Positions 35,345-43,575 of a DNA stretch of 64,000 nucleotides are shown here, in pieces. The position numbers and the translations under genes were made by a program. The notes below the pieces were generated by a model that ran no database searches, had not been told where the DNA came from, and was given only the letters and a program-made list of their open reading frames with translations. Every line of letters starts with the position of its first letter. Within the stretch, counting starts at the first letter, position 1. Origin of the DNA: SZAS-18 sp038322235 (GTDB taxonomy: Bacteria; Verrucomicrobiota; Verrucomicrobiia; Chthoniobacterales; SZAS-18). The DNA lies in the NCBI GenBank assembly GCA_038322235.1, contig JBBQFQ010000021.1, positions 1-64,000 on the forward strand, in the 5' to 3' direction.

Positions 35345-36502
35345 ATGGCCGACGCTGAGCCCCCTCCTTTCGCGCGTCCCACCGCGGATGAGCCCCAGCC
35401 CCTTCACGCGAAGAGCAAATTTGCCTGCCCGGTCTGCGGCGGCGAAGCCCAGTGGAACCCAAAGAAGCAGGCGCTCGTCTGCGCCTACTGCGGGGCGGAA
35501 TCGGCCGCGAAACTCGATCAAACCACGGGTCAGGCGGAGGAGCACGATCTCGCGGCGGCCCTGCAGAACATCCCCGACAGCGACCGCGGCTGGGGCACCG
35601 CGAAAAAGACGGTGCAGTGCCAGCACTGCAAGGCGATCTCCGTGTTCCCGCCGGAGCGCGTCTCCCAGCGGTGCGATTTCTGCGGTTCGACCTCGCTCAT
35701 TCCGTATGAGCAGGAGAAGCCGCCGATCAGTCCGGAGAGCCTCCTGCCGTTCAAGGTGCATGAAGGGCAGGCGCGGGACATCGTCCGGAAGTGGTACGGA
35801 GAGGTCTGGTTCGCCCCGGATCGCCTCAAAAAGGCCGCCCTCACGGACACGGTGAAGGGCTATTATCTCCCGTACTGGACCTTCGATTCCCAGGTCCATT
35901 GTCCGTGGCAGGCGGAGGCCGGCTTCCATTATTACGAGACCGAGAGCTACACGGACAACGATGGGGAACGGCAGACGCGCCAGGTGCAGCGTACCCGCTG
36001 GGAATACGCCTGCGGCACGGTGGACCACTTTTTTGACGATGAGCTGGTCGCGGCGTCGAAAGGCGTGCCGCTCGAGTTACTCCGCCAAATCGAGCCGTTT
36101 CCGACGACCACCGATCTCGTAAAATACGATCCCGGTTTTCTCTCCGGTTGGGTTGTCGAGCAATACCAGATCGACCTCGTCTCTGCGGCGCAGAAGGCCC
36201 GGGCGATGATGACCGACGAACTTCAGACGATGTGCGGCCAGCAGGTTCCGGGCGATACCTATCGGAACCTCAGTCTCGCGCCCGAGTTCGCGGCCGACAC
36301 CTTCAAGCATCTGCTGCTGCCGCTCTGGATGCTGTCGTACAACTACAACGGAACCGCCCACCAGGTCGTGATCAACGGCTACACCGGCGCTGTCGCCGGC
36401 AAGTACCCGAAGAGCTGGGTGAAGATCACTCTCCTTGTGGTCGCCATCCTCATTGTGATTTTGATCATCGCGTCGCTGGCGGGAAAGAGTAAGCGGCGGT
36501 GA
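35345..36502 (+). CDS. Double zinc-ribbon membrane protein (YdjG-like)
   Basis: The 385-residue product has two Cys4 zinc ribbons near the N-terminus: C28/C31 with C46/C49 (CPVCGG...CAYCG) and C92/C95 with C110/C113 (CQHCKA...CDFCG). A large domain (about 125-350) contains YYLPYWTFDSQVHCPW and HQVVINGYTGAVAGKYP. One C-terminal membrane helix (about 360-380) with a KRR tail ends the protein. The start at 35345 gives an N-terminus close to the first ribbon. The gene starts 80 bases after the SPFH gene, so co-transcription is likely. Similarity to B. subtilis YdjG suggests an inner-membrane envelope-stress factor; that function is inferred. Confidence 0.8.
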   Translation: MADAEPPPFARPTADEPQPLHAKSKFACPVCGGEAQWNPKKQALVCAYCGAESAAKLDQTTGQAEEHDLAAALQNIPDSDRGWGTAKKTVQCQHCKAISVFPPERVSQRCDFCGSTSLIPYEQEKPPISPESLLPFKVHEGQARDIVRKWYGEVWFAPDRLKKAALTDTVKGYYLPYWTFDSQVHCPWQAEAGFHYYETESYTDNDGERQTRQVQRTRWEYACGTVDHFFDDELVAASKGVPLELLRQIEPFPTTTDLVKYDPGFLSGWVVEQYQIDLVSAAQKARAMMTDELQTMCGQQVPGDTYRNLSLAPEFAADTFKHLLLPLWMLSYNYNGTAHQVVINGYTGAVAGKYPKSWVKITLLVVAILIVILIIASLAGKSKRR

Positions 36503-36614
36503 GGCGCAGAATCAAAACGTCGGCGCGGAGTGATGAGACGGATTCGTTCCCACCGCGGGAGGGCTGCGCTCCGCCCCGCCGCACGTCCTTCGGCGCTGAA
36601 GAACCCACCGCCCC

Positions 36615-37199
36615 TTACCGCCCCGCGGTGAAAATCCGGGCTGATCCTTCGAGCGGATCGCGTTTTATCCAGGTGTACTCGCGGTCCTTGGTCACGCGAA
36701 AGCAGGTGATCCGCCCACTTGAGCGCCACGGGTCGAGCAGGATCCCTTCTTCAAACGGGCGTCCCTTCGCCGTGACGACCACCGAGTTGTGCTCGTTGAA
36801 TTTTCCAAGGAACGCGACGCCCCAATGGAAATCGAACGTCTTCGGCTTCACGGGTTCGAGGGCCTTCGCCATGTCCCAGGTCCACTGCCAGCAGAGTCCG
36901 CGCGGACGGAGACCGAAATTGACGAGCAGGTTGTGCTCGGCCGGGCCCATGTTCACTTGATATTTTTCCGCCAGTTCCGCTCCGCACCGCACCGCGGCAT
37001 CGGCGATTCGGCGGGCCTCCGCGGGATCGCCCTCCGGCACGAGCTTCATGATGGCTTCGGCCACGCGCGTGATATTTGGCTCCTCCGAGGGAGCCAGGAC
37101 GACGCGGCCGTCAGCATCGCGGCGAATGGCGGGCCGGTCGGCGCAGGCACCGAGAGTCAGAAGAGCGAGTCCGAGGAAGGAAAGCAGCAGGCGGGGCAT
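36615..37199 (-). CDS. Lipoprotein with transglutaminase-like Cys-His-Asp pattern
   Basis: The 194-residue protein has a lipobox LGAC (Cys19) and a mature alpha/beta domain. Three positions fit the transglutaminase-like cysteine fold in order: Cys103 in RGLCWQWT, His137 in NEHNSVVV and Asp156 in ILLDPWR. The pattern of C in a helix, H before a strand and D in the next strand is typical of papain-like or transglutaminase folds. The N-terminal part has a second helical stretch. Its function could be peptide or peptidoglycan cross-link processing, but this is speculative. It is convergent with the YdjG-like gene. Confidence 0.7.
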   Translation of the reverse strand: MPRLLLSFLGLALLTLGACADRPAIRRDADGRVVLAPSEEPNITRVAEAIMKLVPEGDPAEARRIADAAVRCGAELAEKYQVNMGPAEHNLLVNFGLRPRGLCWQWTWDMAKALEPVKPKTFDFHWGVAFLGKFNEHNSVVVTAKGRPFEEGILLDPWRSSGRITCFRVTKDREYTWIKRDPLEGSARIFTAGR

Positions 37200-37252
37200 G
37201 GGAAAGTTTGTCACAAAAGGCGCGCGCCGGAGAAAGCAACGGAGCGACAAGC

Positions 37253-37295
37253 AAAAAGCCGGACTGGACCCGCGCAGGCGCGAGTCCAATCCGGC
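37253..37295 (-). terminator. Rho-independent terminator of the small lipoprotein gene
   Basis: An 18-bp nearly perfect stem (GCCGGATTGGACTCGCGC on the minus strand, 16 of 18 paired) with a three-base loop is followed on the minus strand by TTTTTGCTT. It lies downstream of the 38-residue lipoprotein gene and before the next minus-strand gene. Confidence 0.85.
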
Positions 37296-37360
37296 AAAAT
37301 CGTTCCTGTCGGGCCAGCGCGGAGGTGAAGCCGGGCAGCACGATCAGGGTTTCGATCGAA

Positions 37361-37477
37361 TTACTTCGACATGGTCTTGGCGGGCGCCGGGGCGTTTTGG
37401 GCGCTCTTGGCACAGGCGCCGAGCCCGAGCGCCGCAGCGGCGAGGGCAACGATCGCGATGGATTTGATGGTCTTCAT
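37361..37477 (-). CDS. 38-residue predicted lipoprotein
   Basis: A tiny gene encodes MKTIKSIAIVALAAAALGLG followed by ACAKSAQNAPAPAKTMSK. The lipobox LGAC (Cys22) is preceded by a good hydrophobic core. Seven bases upstream of the ATG is an excellent Shine-Dalgarno, GGGAGGTGAAAC, and a strong intrinsic terminator lies downstream (37253-37295). Its own signals argue that it is a real, possibly abundant, small lipoprotein resembling entericidin-type peptides in size and layout. No homology is claimed. Confidence 0.75.
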   Translation of the reverse strand: MKTIKSIAIVALAAAALGLGACAKSAQNAPAPAKTMSK

Positions 37478-37646
37478 AATAAAATGTTTCACCTCCCTTT
37501 CTTAGCAGTATGCGACAACAACTCGTCGTCATGCCCCATGCACCGCAAGAGTGCAAGGCGGCATGATGGTCGACTCGCCGGTGGAGGCGGGTTTTTTGGC
37601 CTAAAGATGCGGCGGAAGAGGCTGAGTGTGCCACCCTCGCGGTTCG

Positions 37647-39977
37647 CTAGAGCGACTGCACCCCCCGCGGGCGGACCACCCTCGGCGCCGAGACGGTGCT
37701 CGCCGTCCCGACCGGCGCCGGACAGATCACCGCGAGCGGTGCCAAGTGCGCCACCCTGGAGATCGGGGCGATCTGCAAGGTCACCGCGGCGGCGGTCTCG
37801 GGACGCGCGGATGGAGCCGCCGGTGCCGCCGGCGAGGCTGGTGCCGATGGTGCCGACGGAGCTGCCGGGGGTAAGGGCGCGTCCGGGATCGCCGGCGCTT
37901 TCTGCGGCTTCGGCGGCCGTGGCACGCGCGGCATCCACGCCTGGACGTTCGCGCCCTCGTCGCAGCGCGCGAGTTGTTGGATGGCGCTCTTGCGGAGTTT
38001 GGCATCCGGATCTTCCCGCGCGATTGACGCGAGCTTGTCGGAAGCGACCTTCGAGCGGCCAGAGAGGCGGCCGAGCGAGCGGATCACCGATTCCTTGAGC
38101 GGAGCACCAGGGCTCGCGTCGTAGATGGCGATGAGCCCGCGCACGGAGTCGTCCGTGCCGCTTCGGGCGAGGGCTCGCAGCGCGGCCTCTCGGACGCGCG
38201 GTGTGGCGGTCGCGACCTTCGCGGCCTCGAGGATGCGGGCCGTCACGGCCGGATTGTCCTTCTGGCGGCGTCCGAGCGCGTTCAGCGCGGCCTCGCGCGA
38301 GGCGTCATCCTTCGCCGACTCCAGCACCCGCAACAGTGCATTGGTCGCGCCCTGACCTTCGCCGCGGGCGAGCGTATTGATCGACTCTACGCGGACCTCG
38401 GAATCCGGATCCTCCAGCGCCGAACGGCTCAGCAGAGCGAGCAGTTCGGGCGTCAGCTTCCGCATGGGGCGGTCGTCCTCCGTCGTGAACGAGAAGTTGA
38501 AGCCGCGCCACTCCTCGGGGAGATTTTCGCGGGCTTCGGCGATGGCATCGACCACCCCTTCGCGGGCTTCCTGAAGCGATTCCATCACGGACTCGCGCAC
38601 GCCTTCCTGACCCTCGATCAAGGCTTCGCGGGCGGCTTGGAGCGATTCCATCACGCCGTCGCGGACCTCGTCCCCGATTGAGCGCACCCGGTCCCGCGTG
38701 AGACGGGCGGCATCTCGGGCGGACCTGGCCGCGTCGCGCTCGGCGCGGGCGGCATCGCGGTCGGTTCGCGGGATGACCGGAGCCGATGGGGCCGGCGCTT
38801 CAGTCTGCGCGATCAGCAGGCTCGAGAGTCCGGGTCCGGGGCTGGCCTCCGGGAGCGCGGCCCACGCGTGGTGCAGACCAAAGGTCGTCAGAGCGAAGAC
38901 GCCCATCGCCAGCGCGACCGGGCGCCACGCGGCGCGCGGACTGCCGGAGCGTTCGGCGCGGGCGAGGATGGCCTCCACCCGACGGAAGAGGTTCGACTTC
39001 GTTCCGGCGGCCATCCCGGGCGCGAGGAGCGCGGCCGGTGACTCGAGGCGCAGACCCGCGATCTTGGTCAGGCAGCGGGCATAGATTTTCGTCCGGCTAG
39101 TCTCGCTCAGGACGCGGTCATCGCAGGCCATCTCACACGCCAGGCTCGCCTCGCGAGCGATGATGCCGGTCGTCGGCAGCGGCCAGAGGATCGCTTCGAG
39201 GACGCGCTGGACGAGCTGCGTCCAGTCGTCTCGGCGCTGAAGGTGCGCCACCTCGTGGCGGATGACGTGGGCGATCTCGTCCTCGTTGAGCTCGGACGCG
39301 AGATCGAGTGGCAGCAGGACGCAGGGTGCCCCGAGTCCCGCCGCGACCGGCGTGCGCACCCGGGCCGAAGCGAGAATGGCGATCCGGCGGCTCCCGGCGT
39401 TGAGCGTGCGCGGGACGGCTGCTTGCAGGTCGGGCGGCAGCGCGACCGCCTCCCGCTTGAGGCGACGCAGCCCGCGGATTTGCCAGGCGATTCGAGCGAG
39501 CTGCGCGATCGCGCCCGCCGCCCAGCCGACGGCGAGCAATACGGTCAGGATCGACCACGCCACGCGGAGCGGTTGCAGGGTCGCGATGCTCGTCTGCGGC
39601 GCAATCGAGGGCACAAACGCCCCTTCGTTCGAGACCGTGGAATGCGGCAGGGCGAGGGAAACCCGGGGAGTCGCTTCGTCATCGGCATCGTCGAGGCCGG
39701 CGGCGGCGGAACTCGCAATCGCGTTCCCTGTGCGCACCGCCGTCGCGGTCGGGCTCTTGCCGCGGAAGGACGCAAAGGTGGCAGTCGCGAGCCAGAGGGC
39801 GGTCGCGGCCAGGGCGGCGGACCAAAGCGCGAAGCGGGTCGCGGCGTTCCAGTCGCGTTTTGAGCGGAGCAGCGCCCAGACGCCCGCGCCGAGGAGCGCG
39901 GAGACGGTGAGGGCACCGAGGTAGAGTGCCGCCGAATGTTGGGCGGCGGATTCGAGGGTGTCGATCCAGGTCTTCAT
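37647..39977 (-). CDS. M56 family (BlaR1-like) membrane metalloprotease with HEAT repeats
   Basis: The 776-residue protein has N-terminal membrane helices (about 15-35, 45-66 and 130-155). The M56 zinc-protease motif HEVAHLQR is at 241-248, and the downstream cytoplasmic/membrane region contains SLACEMACDDRVL. A further membrane helix lies at about 350-370. The last part (about 375-776) has a charged helical linker rich in RDAARSARDAARLTRD-like repeats and HEAT-like repeats (ALEDPDSEVRVESINTLA, EAALRALARSGTDDSV). It ends in an Ala/Pro-rich tail. BlaR1/MecR1 proteins sense beta-lactams and cleave BlaI; here the sensor domain is replaced by HEAT repeats, so the ligand is unlikely to be a beta-lactam. 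Its start overlaps the end of the BlaI gene. Confidence 0.88.
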   Translation of the reverse strand: MKTWIDTLESAAQHSAALYLGALTVSALLGAGVWALLRSKRDWNAATRFALWSAALAATALWLATATFASFRGKSPTATAVRTGNAIASSAAAGLDDADDEATPRVSLALPHSTVSNEGAFVPSIAPQTSIATLQPLRVAWSILTVLLAVGWAAGAIAQLARIAWQIRGLRRLKREAVALPPDLQAAVPRTLNAGSRRIAILASARVRTPVAAGLGAPCVLLPLDLASELNEDEIAHVIRHEVAHLQRRDDWTQLVQRVLEAILWPLPTTGIIAREASLACEMACDDRVLSETSRTKIYARCLTKIAGLRLESPAALLAPGMAAGTKSNLFRRVEAILARAERSGSPRAAWRPVALAMGVFALTTFGLHHAWAALPEASPGPGLSSLLIAQTEAPAPSAPVIPRTDRDAARAERDAARSARDAARLTRDRVRSIGDEVRDGVMESLQAAREALIEGQEGVRESVMESLQEAREGVVDAIAEARENLPEEWRGFNFSFTTEDDRPMRKLTPELLALLSRSALEDPDSEVRVESINTLARGEGQGATNALLRVLESAKDDASREAALNALGRRQKDNPAVTARILEAAKVATATPRVREAALRALARSGTDDSVRGLIAIYDASPGAPLKESVIRSLGRLSGRSKVASDKLASIAREDPDAKLRKSAIQQLARCDEGANVQAWMPRVPRPPKPQKAPAIPDAPLPPAAPSAPSAPASPAAPAAPSARPETAAAVTLQIAPISRVAHLAPLAVICPAPVGTASTVSAPRVVRPRGVQSL

Positions 39978-40375
39978 TTCGTGGTCTCCTTCGCGTCTTC
40001 CTGATGTTGTTCGATGAGTTCTTGCAGGCGGGAAAGTTCGTCGGCGTCGACGTCGTCGTGCTCGAGCAGATTCTGGAGCAGTAGCTCCGGCTGATTGTCG
40101 AAGAACCGCCGCATCACCTGGCGGAGCGCGCTGCGCTGGGCGGCCGATTGATCGACGAGCGGCGCGTACACGAACGCCGCGCCTTCCTTCTCATGGCCCA
40201 CGTAGCCCTTGCGCTCGAGAATGCGGAGGGTCGTGAGCACCGTGCTGTAGCTCAGATCGTAGTTCCGCTTCAATGCGTCCACGATTTCCTGCACGGTCGC
40301 GCGCCCGCGTTTCCACAAGACCTGCATGGGTCTCAACTCGGCTTCGGTCAGCGTATCGGAGGTCGGTCGGGCCAT
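39974..40375 (-). CDS. BlaI/MecI/CopY family repressor
   Basis: The 133-residue winged-helix repressor has the family pattern LTEAELRPMQVLWKRGRATV, then QEIVDALKRNYDLSYSTVLTTLR (recognition helix) and ILERKGYVGHEKEGAAFVY. A C-terminal dimerisation helix is present. It is expected to repress its own operon until the M56 protease cleaves it. The stop overlaps the start of the protease gene by four bases. A near-perfect inverted repeat lies just upstream (40377-40449), a likely operator. No beta-lactamase is nearby. Confidence 0.93.
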   Translation of the reverse strand: MARPTSDTLTEAELRPMQVLWKRGRATVQEIVDALKRNYDLSYSTVLTTLRILERKGYVGHEKEGAAFVYAPLVDQSAAQRSALRQVMRRFFDNQPELLLQNLLEHDDVDADELSRLQELIEQHQEDAKETTK

Positions 40376-40376
40376 C

Positions 40377-40449
40377 GTATTAAAGAATTAGTAGCAACTG
40401 GCCGGAGATTGCGGAACGGCGCGGCTGCCGTCAACTAATTCCTTAATAC
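40377..40449. promoter_or_regulatory. Inverted-repeat operator of the BlaI-M56 operon
   Basis: GTATTAAAGAATTAGT at 40377-40392 and ACTAATTCCTTAATAC at 40434-40449 are inverted copies (15 of 16 identical when one is complemented). They lie immediately upstream of the BlaI gene and about 41 bases apart. In a GC-rich genome this AT-rich pair stands out. It probably binds BlaI dimers and could control the divergent gene beginning at 40605 too. Confidence 0.75.
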
Positions 40450-40604
40450 TTTACCTTCTCCGCCCCGTTTTACGCAAGAACGGCGGAGGTTCGAGTGCGC
40501 CAGCGAGCTGCCCTCAGCCGGCCGCTCCCACTTGCTTTCGCTCGTCCGGGACGCGACTGAAGATCGTCTTCGGACCGATGTCCTCATCCCCGTTATCCCC
40601 CGCG

Positions 40605-41159
40605 ATGCGCCTCGCCCCCTTTGCTCTGTTGGTGTTCTTCATTTGCCTCGCCGTGCCCGCCGGCGCCGAGGAGAAGGTCGCCACCGCGCCGGTCATGAGC
40701 GACACCCGCATCCTGGTGCCCGCAGGCGTGGTCGGCGCGTGGAAGCTGCGCTTGCTGGAGTTCAACGCCCGCGCCGGCACCTACGATATCCGCCGACACG
40801 GAAGGCTGAACAACCAACTCGCCAGCCTGCGGGTGATCGCCACCCGCCAGCGTCCGGAGATTCCGGCGTTCATGTCGCTCGCCATGGGCCAGACCCATCC
40901 CGATCCCATCAAACTTGATCGAACCGTGTTCATCCGCCCGTTGCGCCGCACGCTTCGCTTTTACCATCGGGATCACGGTGGCGGCCCTGAGAATGACATC
41001 TACTGCACCGAGCCCGTGGCGATTCCCGACGGTCGGGGCGGAACCCTGTTCCTCGTGATCGAGGCGGAGATCAGCGAAGGCGATCCGGCCAGCCTTCTGG
41101 CCAGCGTTCGCTGGGAACGAGCCCTCGCCGTCGCCCGCTGGAAAGTCTCGCCGCCGTAG
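40605..41159 (+). CDS. Exported hypothetical protein
   Basis: The 184-residue product begins with a signal peptide (MRLAPFALLVFFICLAVPAGA). An alternative ATG at 40578 would add nine residues. The mature domain is beta-rich, with WKLRLLEFNARAGTYDIRR, DRTVFIRPLRRTLRFYHRD and GGTLFLVIEAEISEGD. Its family is not recognised. It is divergent from the BlaI repressor gene, and the operator-like inverted repeat lies between them, so it may belong to the same regulon. Confidence 0.6.
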   Translation: MRLAPFALLVFFICLAVPAGAEEKVATAPVMSDTRILVPAGVVGAWKLRLLEFNARAGTYDIRRHGRLNNQLASLRVIATRQRPEIPAFMSLAMGQTHPDPIKLDRTVFIRPLRRTLRFYHRDHGGGPENDIYCTEPVAIPDGRGGTLFLVIEAEISEGDPASLLASVRWERALAVARWKVSPP

Positions 41160-41172
41160 TGGGCTCCGCCGG

Positions 41173-43221
41173 CTACGGCAGGCTCACCTGCAGGCGGAGG
41201 AACAGCGGACCGGTCGCGGCGGGGAAGTCCCGCCAGTAGTTCCCGAATCCATCGGTCTGTTCGGCGACTGCCGTGGCGGTCCACTGGAGGAGATTTCCGC
41301 TCGTCTGCACTGCGTAACTCACGCCCGCGCCGGCCTTCCGATACGTGAAGCGTACGTTCCCCGCGACGAGCGTGGAGCGCGGCAGTCCCGCGGCATCGGG
41401 GGAGTTGGGGTTCAGGCCCTGGGAATACTCCAGCAGATTGCTGGCACCATCGAGATCGGGGTCGGCTGTCCACGCGGCGGCACCCGCGGCATCGGGTGAG
41501 CCGAAGTTGGCGTCGAGCCATTGCTGCGGCGCCGTCAGGTATTCGTGCGCGCCGCGGTCGACGCGTCCGCCGGCCACCCGGCTCTGGCCGAAGTAGTCCT
41601 TCTCGCCCGGTTGGGCGTTGAACGGCGGCGAGGTCGCGCCGGTGTTGATCGCGGGCGAGGTGGCACTCAGCCGGAAGTCCGCGTCCGCGGCGGTATCACC
41701 CGGCAGCGCGACGACGAAGCCCGGGTTCACGAATGTGCTCGCCGCATCACCGCCGATCGCCGTGCGCCACGCGGCCAAGGTGGTGAAAACCTGGTACCCG
41801 CCCCCGCCGGCGGTGAGCGAAAACCCGAGGTTCGTCGCGCTACCCACGGTGCAGAAATAGAGCTGCCAGTCGAAGACGTTGCCTGGGCCAAGCTGCTTTT
41901 GTACCGGGGTCGCGCCGCCGTCGAACTCGGTCACGTGCGCGACGAGCATCTGTGTGCCGGCCTGTGCCCAAACGAGGTTGTTTTGAAACGTGCAGCGGCT
42001 GACGTAAAACTGGAGCGTGATTTGTCCGACCCCGCCGAGCGCGGTGTCGTTCTGGTAGAGCGTGTTGTTGGAAAACGTGCAGTCGCGGGTTTCGCCGCGG
42101 AGATGATCGTAGCCGCCGAGGATGAGCCCGGCGCCATCGTTGTGGTGGGCGAGATTGTTTCGGACCGTGATGAAATCGGCCCGTCCCGCCCCGTTCTCGC
42201 TCGCGACTTCGAACCCGAGGTTGCAATGGTGCACGTGATTGCGCTCGATCAGCGTGAGCGTGCCGCCGTCCACGTAGATCCCGCCGGCCGACTGCGCCCC
42301 GCCACCGGTGCTCAGGTTGCCGCCGTAGGCCGGGTTGAAGGCGCTGTCGATGCGGGCCACGACGTTGCGGGCGACCACGCCGTTGCGGGCACGATCCTGC
42401 GCCGGATCCGGGCAGGTGCCCTCGAAGCCGGCGATGTCGATGCCGATGTTGTTGCAGTCGTGCACGCTGTTCCCGGTGACCCGGAAGCCGTCCACGTTGC
42501 CGTTGATCGTCAGCGCCTCGCTCGCACCCAGGCGGAGACTGTGGATTTCGTTCCCGTCGATCACGATGCCGGACATCGGCGTGACCAAGTTACCGAAGAC
42601 CAGAATGCCTTGGGCGTTGGCGCTGAAGTCGAAGAGCACCGCGCTGTTCTGTTCGATGTGGTGCACCGTGCAGGCCGTGATGGTGACGTCCTGGCAGGCC
42701 CCGGAAAGGAGAATGCCTTGTGGCGTACTGCTGGCGGACGAGGTGCGGTAATTCTGAAAAACCAACCCGCGAAAAACGAGATGGCTGCGAGAGGCGACGG
42801 TGAGCAACGCGCTGTTGCCGTTGGGCGGGTTGACAGCGGTCTGATCGATGACGGGTGTCTCGCCGGGGTAGTTGCGAAACTCGATCACTGATCCCGCGCC
42901 GCCGCTCACGTTGACGACCACGCGCTCGGGGTAGGTGCCGCCGCGGAGATTCACGACGTCGCCCGCACCGGCTACCGCCGCCGCGTGTTGAAACGTTCGC
43001 CAGGGAAGCGTGATTGTCCCGGGGTTAGCGTCGCTCCCCGCGCTCGGATGCACGTAGCGATCGGCCGCGATCGCCACCGGAGGGAGGAGCAGGCCCGCGA
43101 TGGCGGCTGACCAGAAAGCGGCGCTCCGCGTGCGAGGCGCGGTCCGCCCCAGCGATGGAAAAGGGAACTTCACGGGAGGTGCTCGAGGGGGGTAACGCGG
43201 TCCGCCCGCTGCCGTTAGCAT
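41173..43221 (-). CDS. Exported right-handed parallel beta-helix protein
   Basis: The product has a signal region (SAAFWSAAIAGLLLPPVAIA) and a DUF1565-type start (DRYVHPSAGSDANPGTITLP). A right-handed parallel beta-helix follows, with repeating rungs (NRVTVVN-like segments, GIVIDGNEIHSLRLGASEAL, VARNVVARID, LIERNHVHHCNLGFEV, FITVRNNLAHHNDGAGLI). The C-terminal domain (about the last 100 residues) has ADPDLDGASNLLEYSQGLNP and is probably a matrix or cell-surface module. Carbohydrate lyase or glycoside hydrolase activity is possible, but no catalytic pattern was identified. The ATG at 43221 gives a long n-region; a GTG at 43173 would give a more typical signal peptide and cannot be excluded. 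Confidence 0.78.
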   Translation of the reverse strand: MLTAAGGPRYPPRAPPVKFPFPSLGRTAPRTRSAAFWSAAIAGLLLPPVAIAADRYVHPSAGSDANPGTITLPWRTFQHAAAVAGAGDVVNLRGGTYPERVVVNVSGGAGSVIEFRNYPGETPVIDQTAVNPPNGNSALLTVASRSHLVFRGLVFQNYRTSSASSTPQGILLSGACQDVTITACTVHHIEQNSAVLFDFSANAQGILVFGNLVTPMSGIVIDGNEIHSLRLGASEALTINGNVDGFRVTGNSVHDCNNIGIDIAGFEGTCPDPAQDRARNGVVARNVVARIDSAFNPAYGGNLSTGGGAQSAGGIYVDGGTLTLIERNHVHHCNLGFEVASENGAGRADFITVRNNLAHHNDGAGLILGGYDHLRGETRDCTFSNNTLYQNDTALGGVGQITLQFYVSRCTFQNNLVWAQAGTQMLVAHVTEFDGGATPVQKQLGPGNVFDWQLYFCTVGSATNLGFSLTAGGGGYQVFTTLAAWRTAIGGDAASTFVNPGFVVALPGDTAADADFRLSATSPAINTGATSPPFNAQPGEKDYFGQSRVAGGRVDRGAHEYLTAPQQWLDANFGSPDAAGAAAWTADPDLDGASNLLEYSQGLNPNSPDAAGLPRSTLVAGNVRFTYRKAGAGVSYAVQTSGNLLQWTATAVAEQTDGFGNYWRDFPAATGPLFLRLQVSLP

Positions 43222-43575
43222 CGCAGAACCCGGCTGGGAGTCGCGCTTTTCCCGCTGGGGCCAAGCCGGGTCGCCCCCGCTTTTCGCGGTCGGCTCGGAA
43301 TTTTTCGAGCCTTTTCTTCCGACCTCGGAATATCCGCAAAAATCCCTCGTCTCCACCAGCATCGACGCAAAGGAACCATTTTCGGGGCAGATGCTTTCGC
43401 CCCATTTCGGTCGCGCCCGAGGGCCGCGCGCCATCGCTTCCACTTTTGCCCGGGCCGTTCACGCGACCGCTTGCCGGGACGATCCGCCGGCCACCGGCAG
43501 GAGGGGTCTGGAAGGGCACCCGCTGCCGCCGCTTTTTGCCGTTCAATTCTTGGTTTTCCACGATCCAGCCCACTC
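43222..43575. other. Divergent intergenic region, no gene seen
   Basis: The 354 bases between the beta-helix protein and the barrel-like gene contain no supported gene. Frames on the minus strand continue upstream of the beta-helix start but lack a convincing start or ribosome-binding site. The region probably holds both promoters. Confidence 0.4.
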
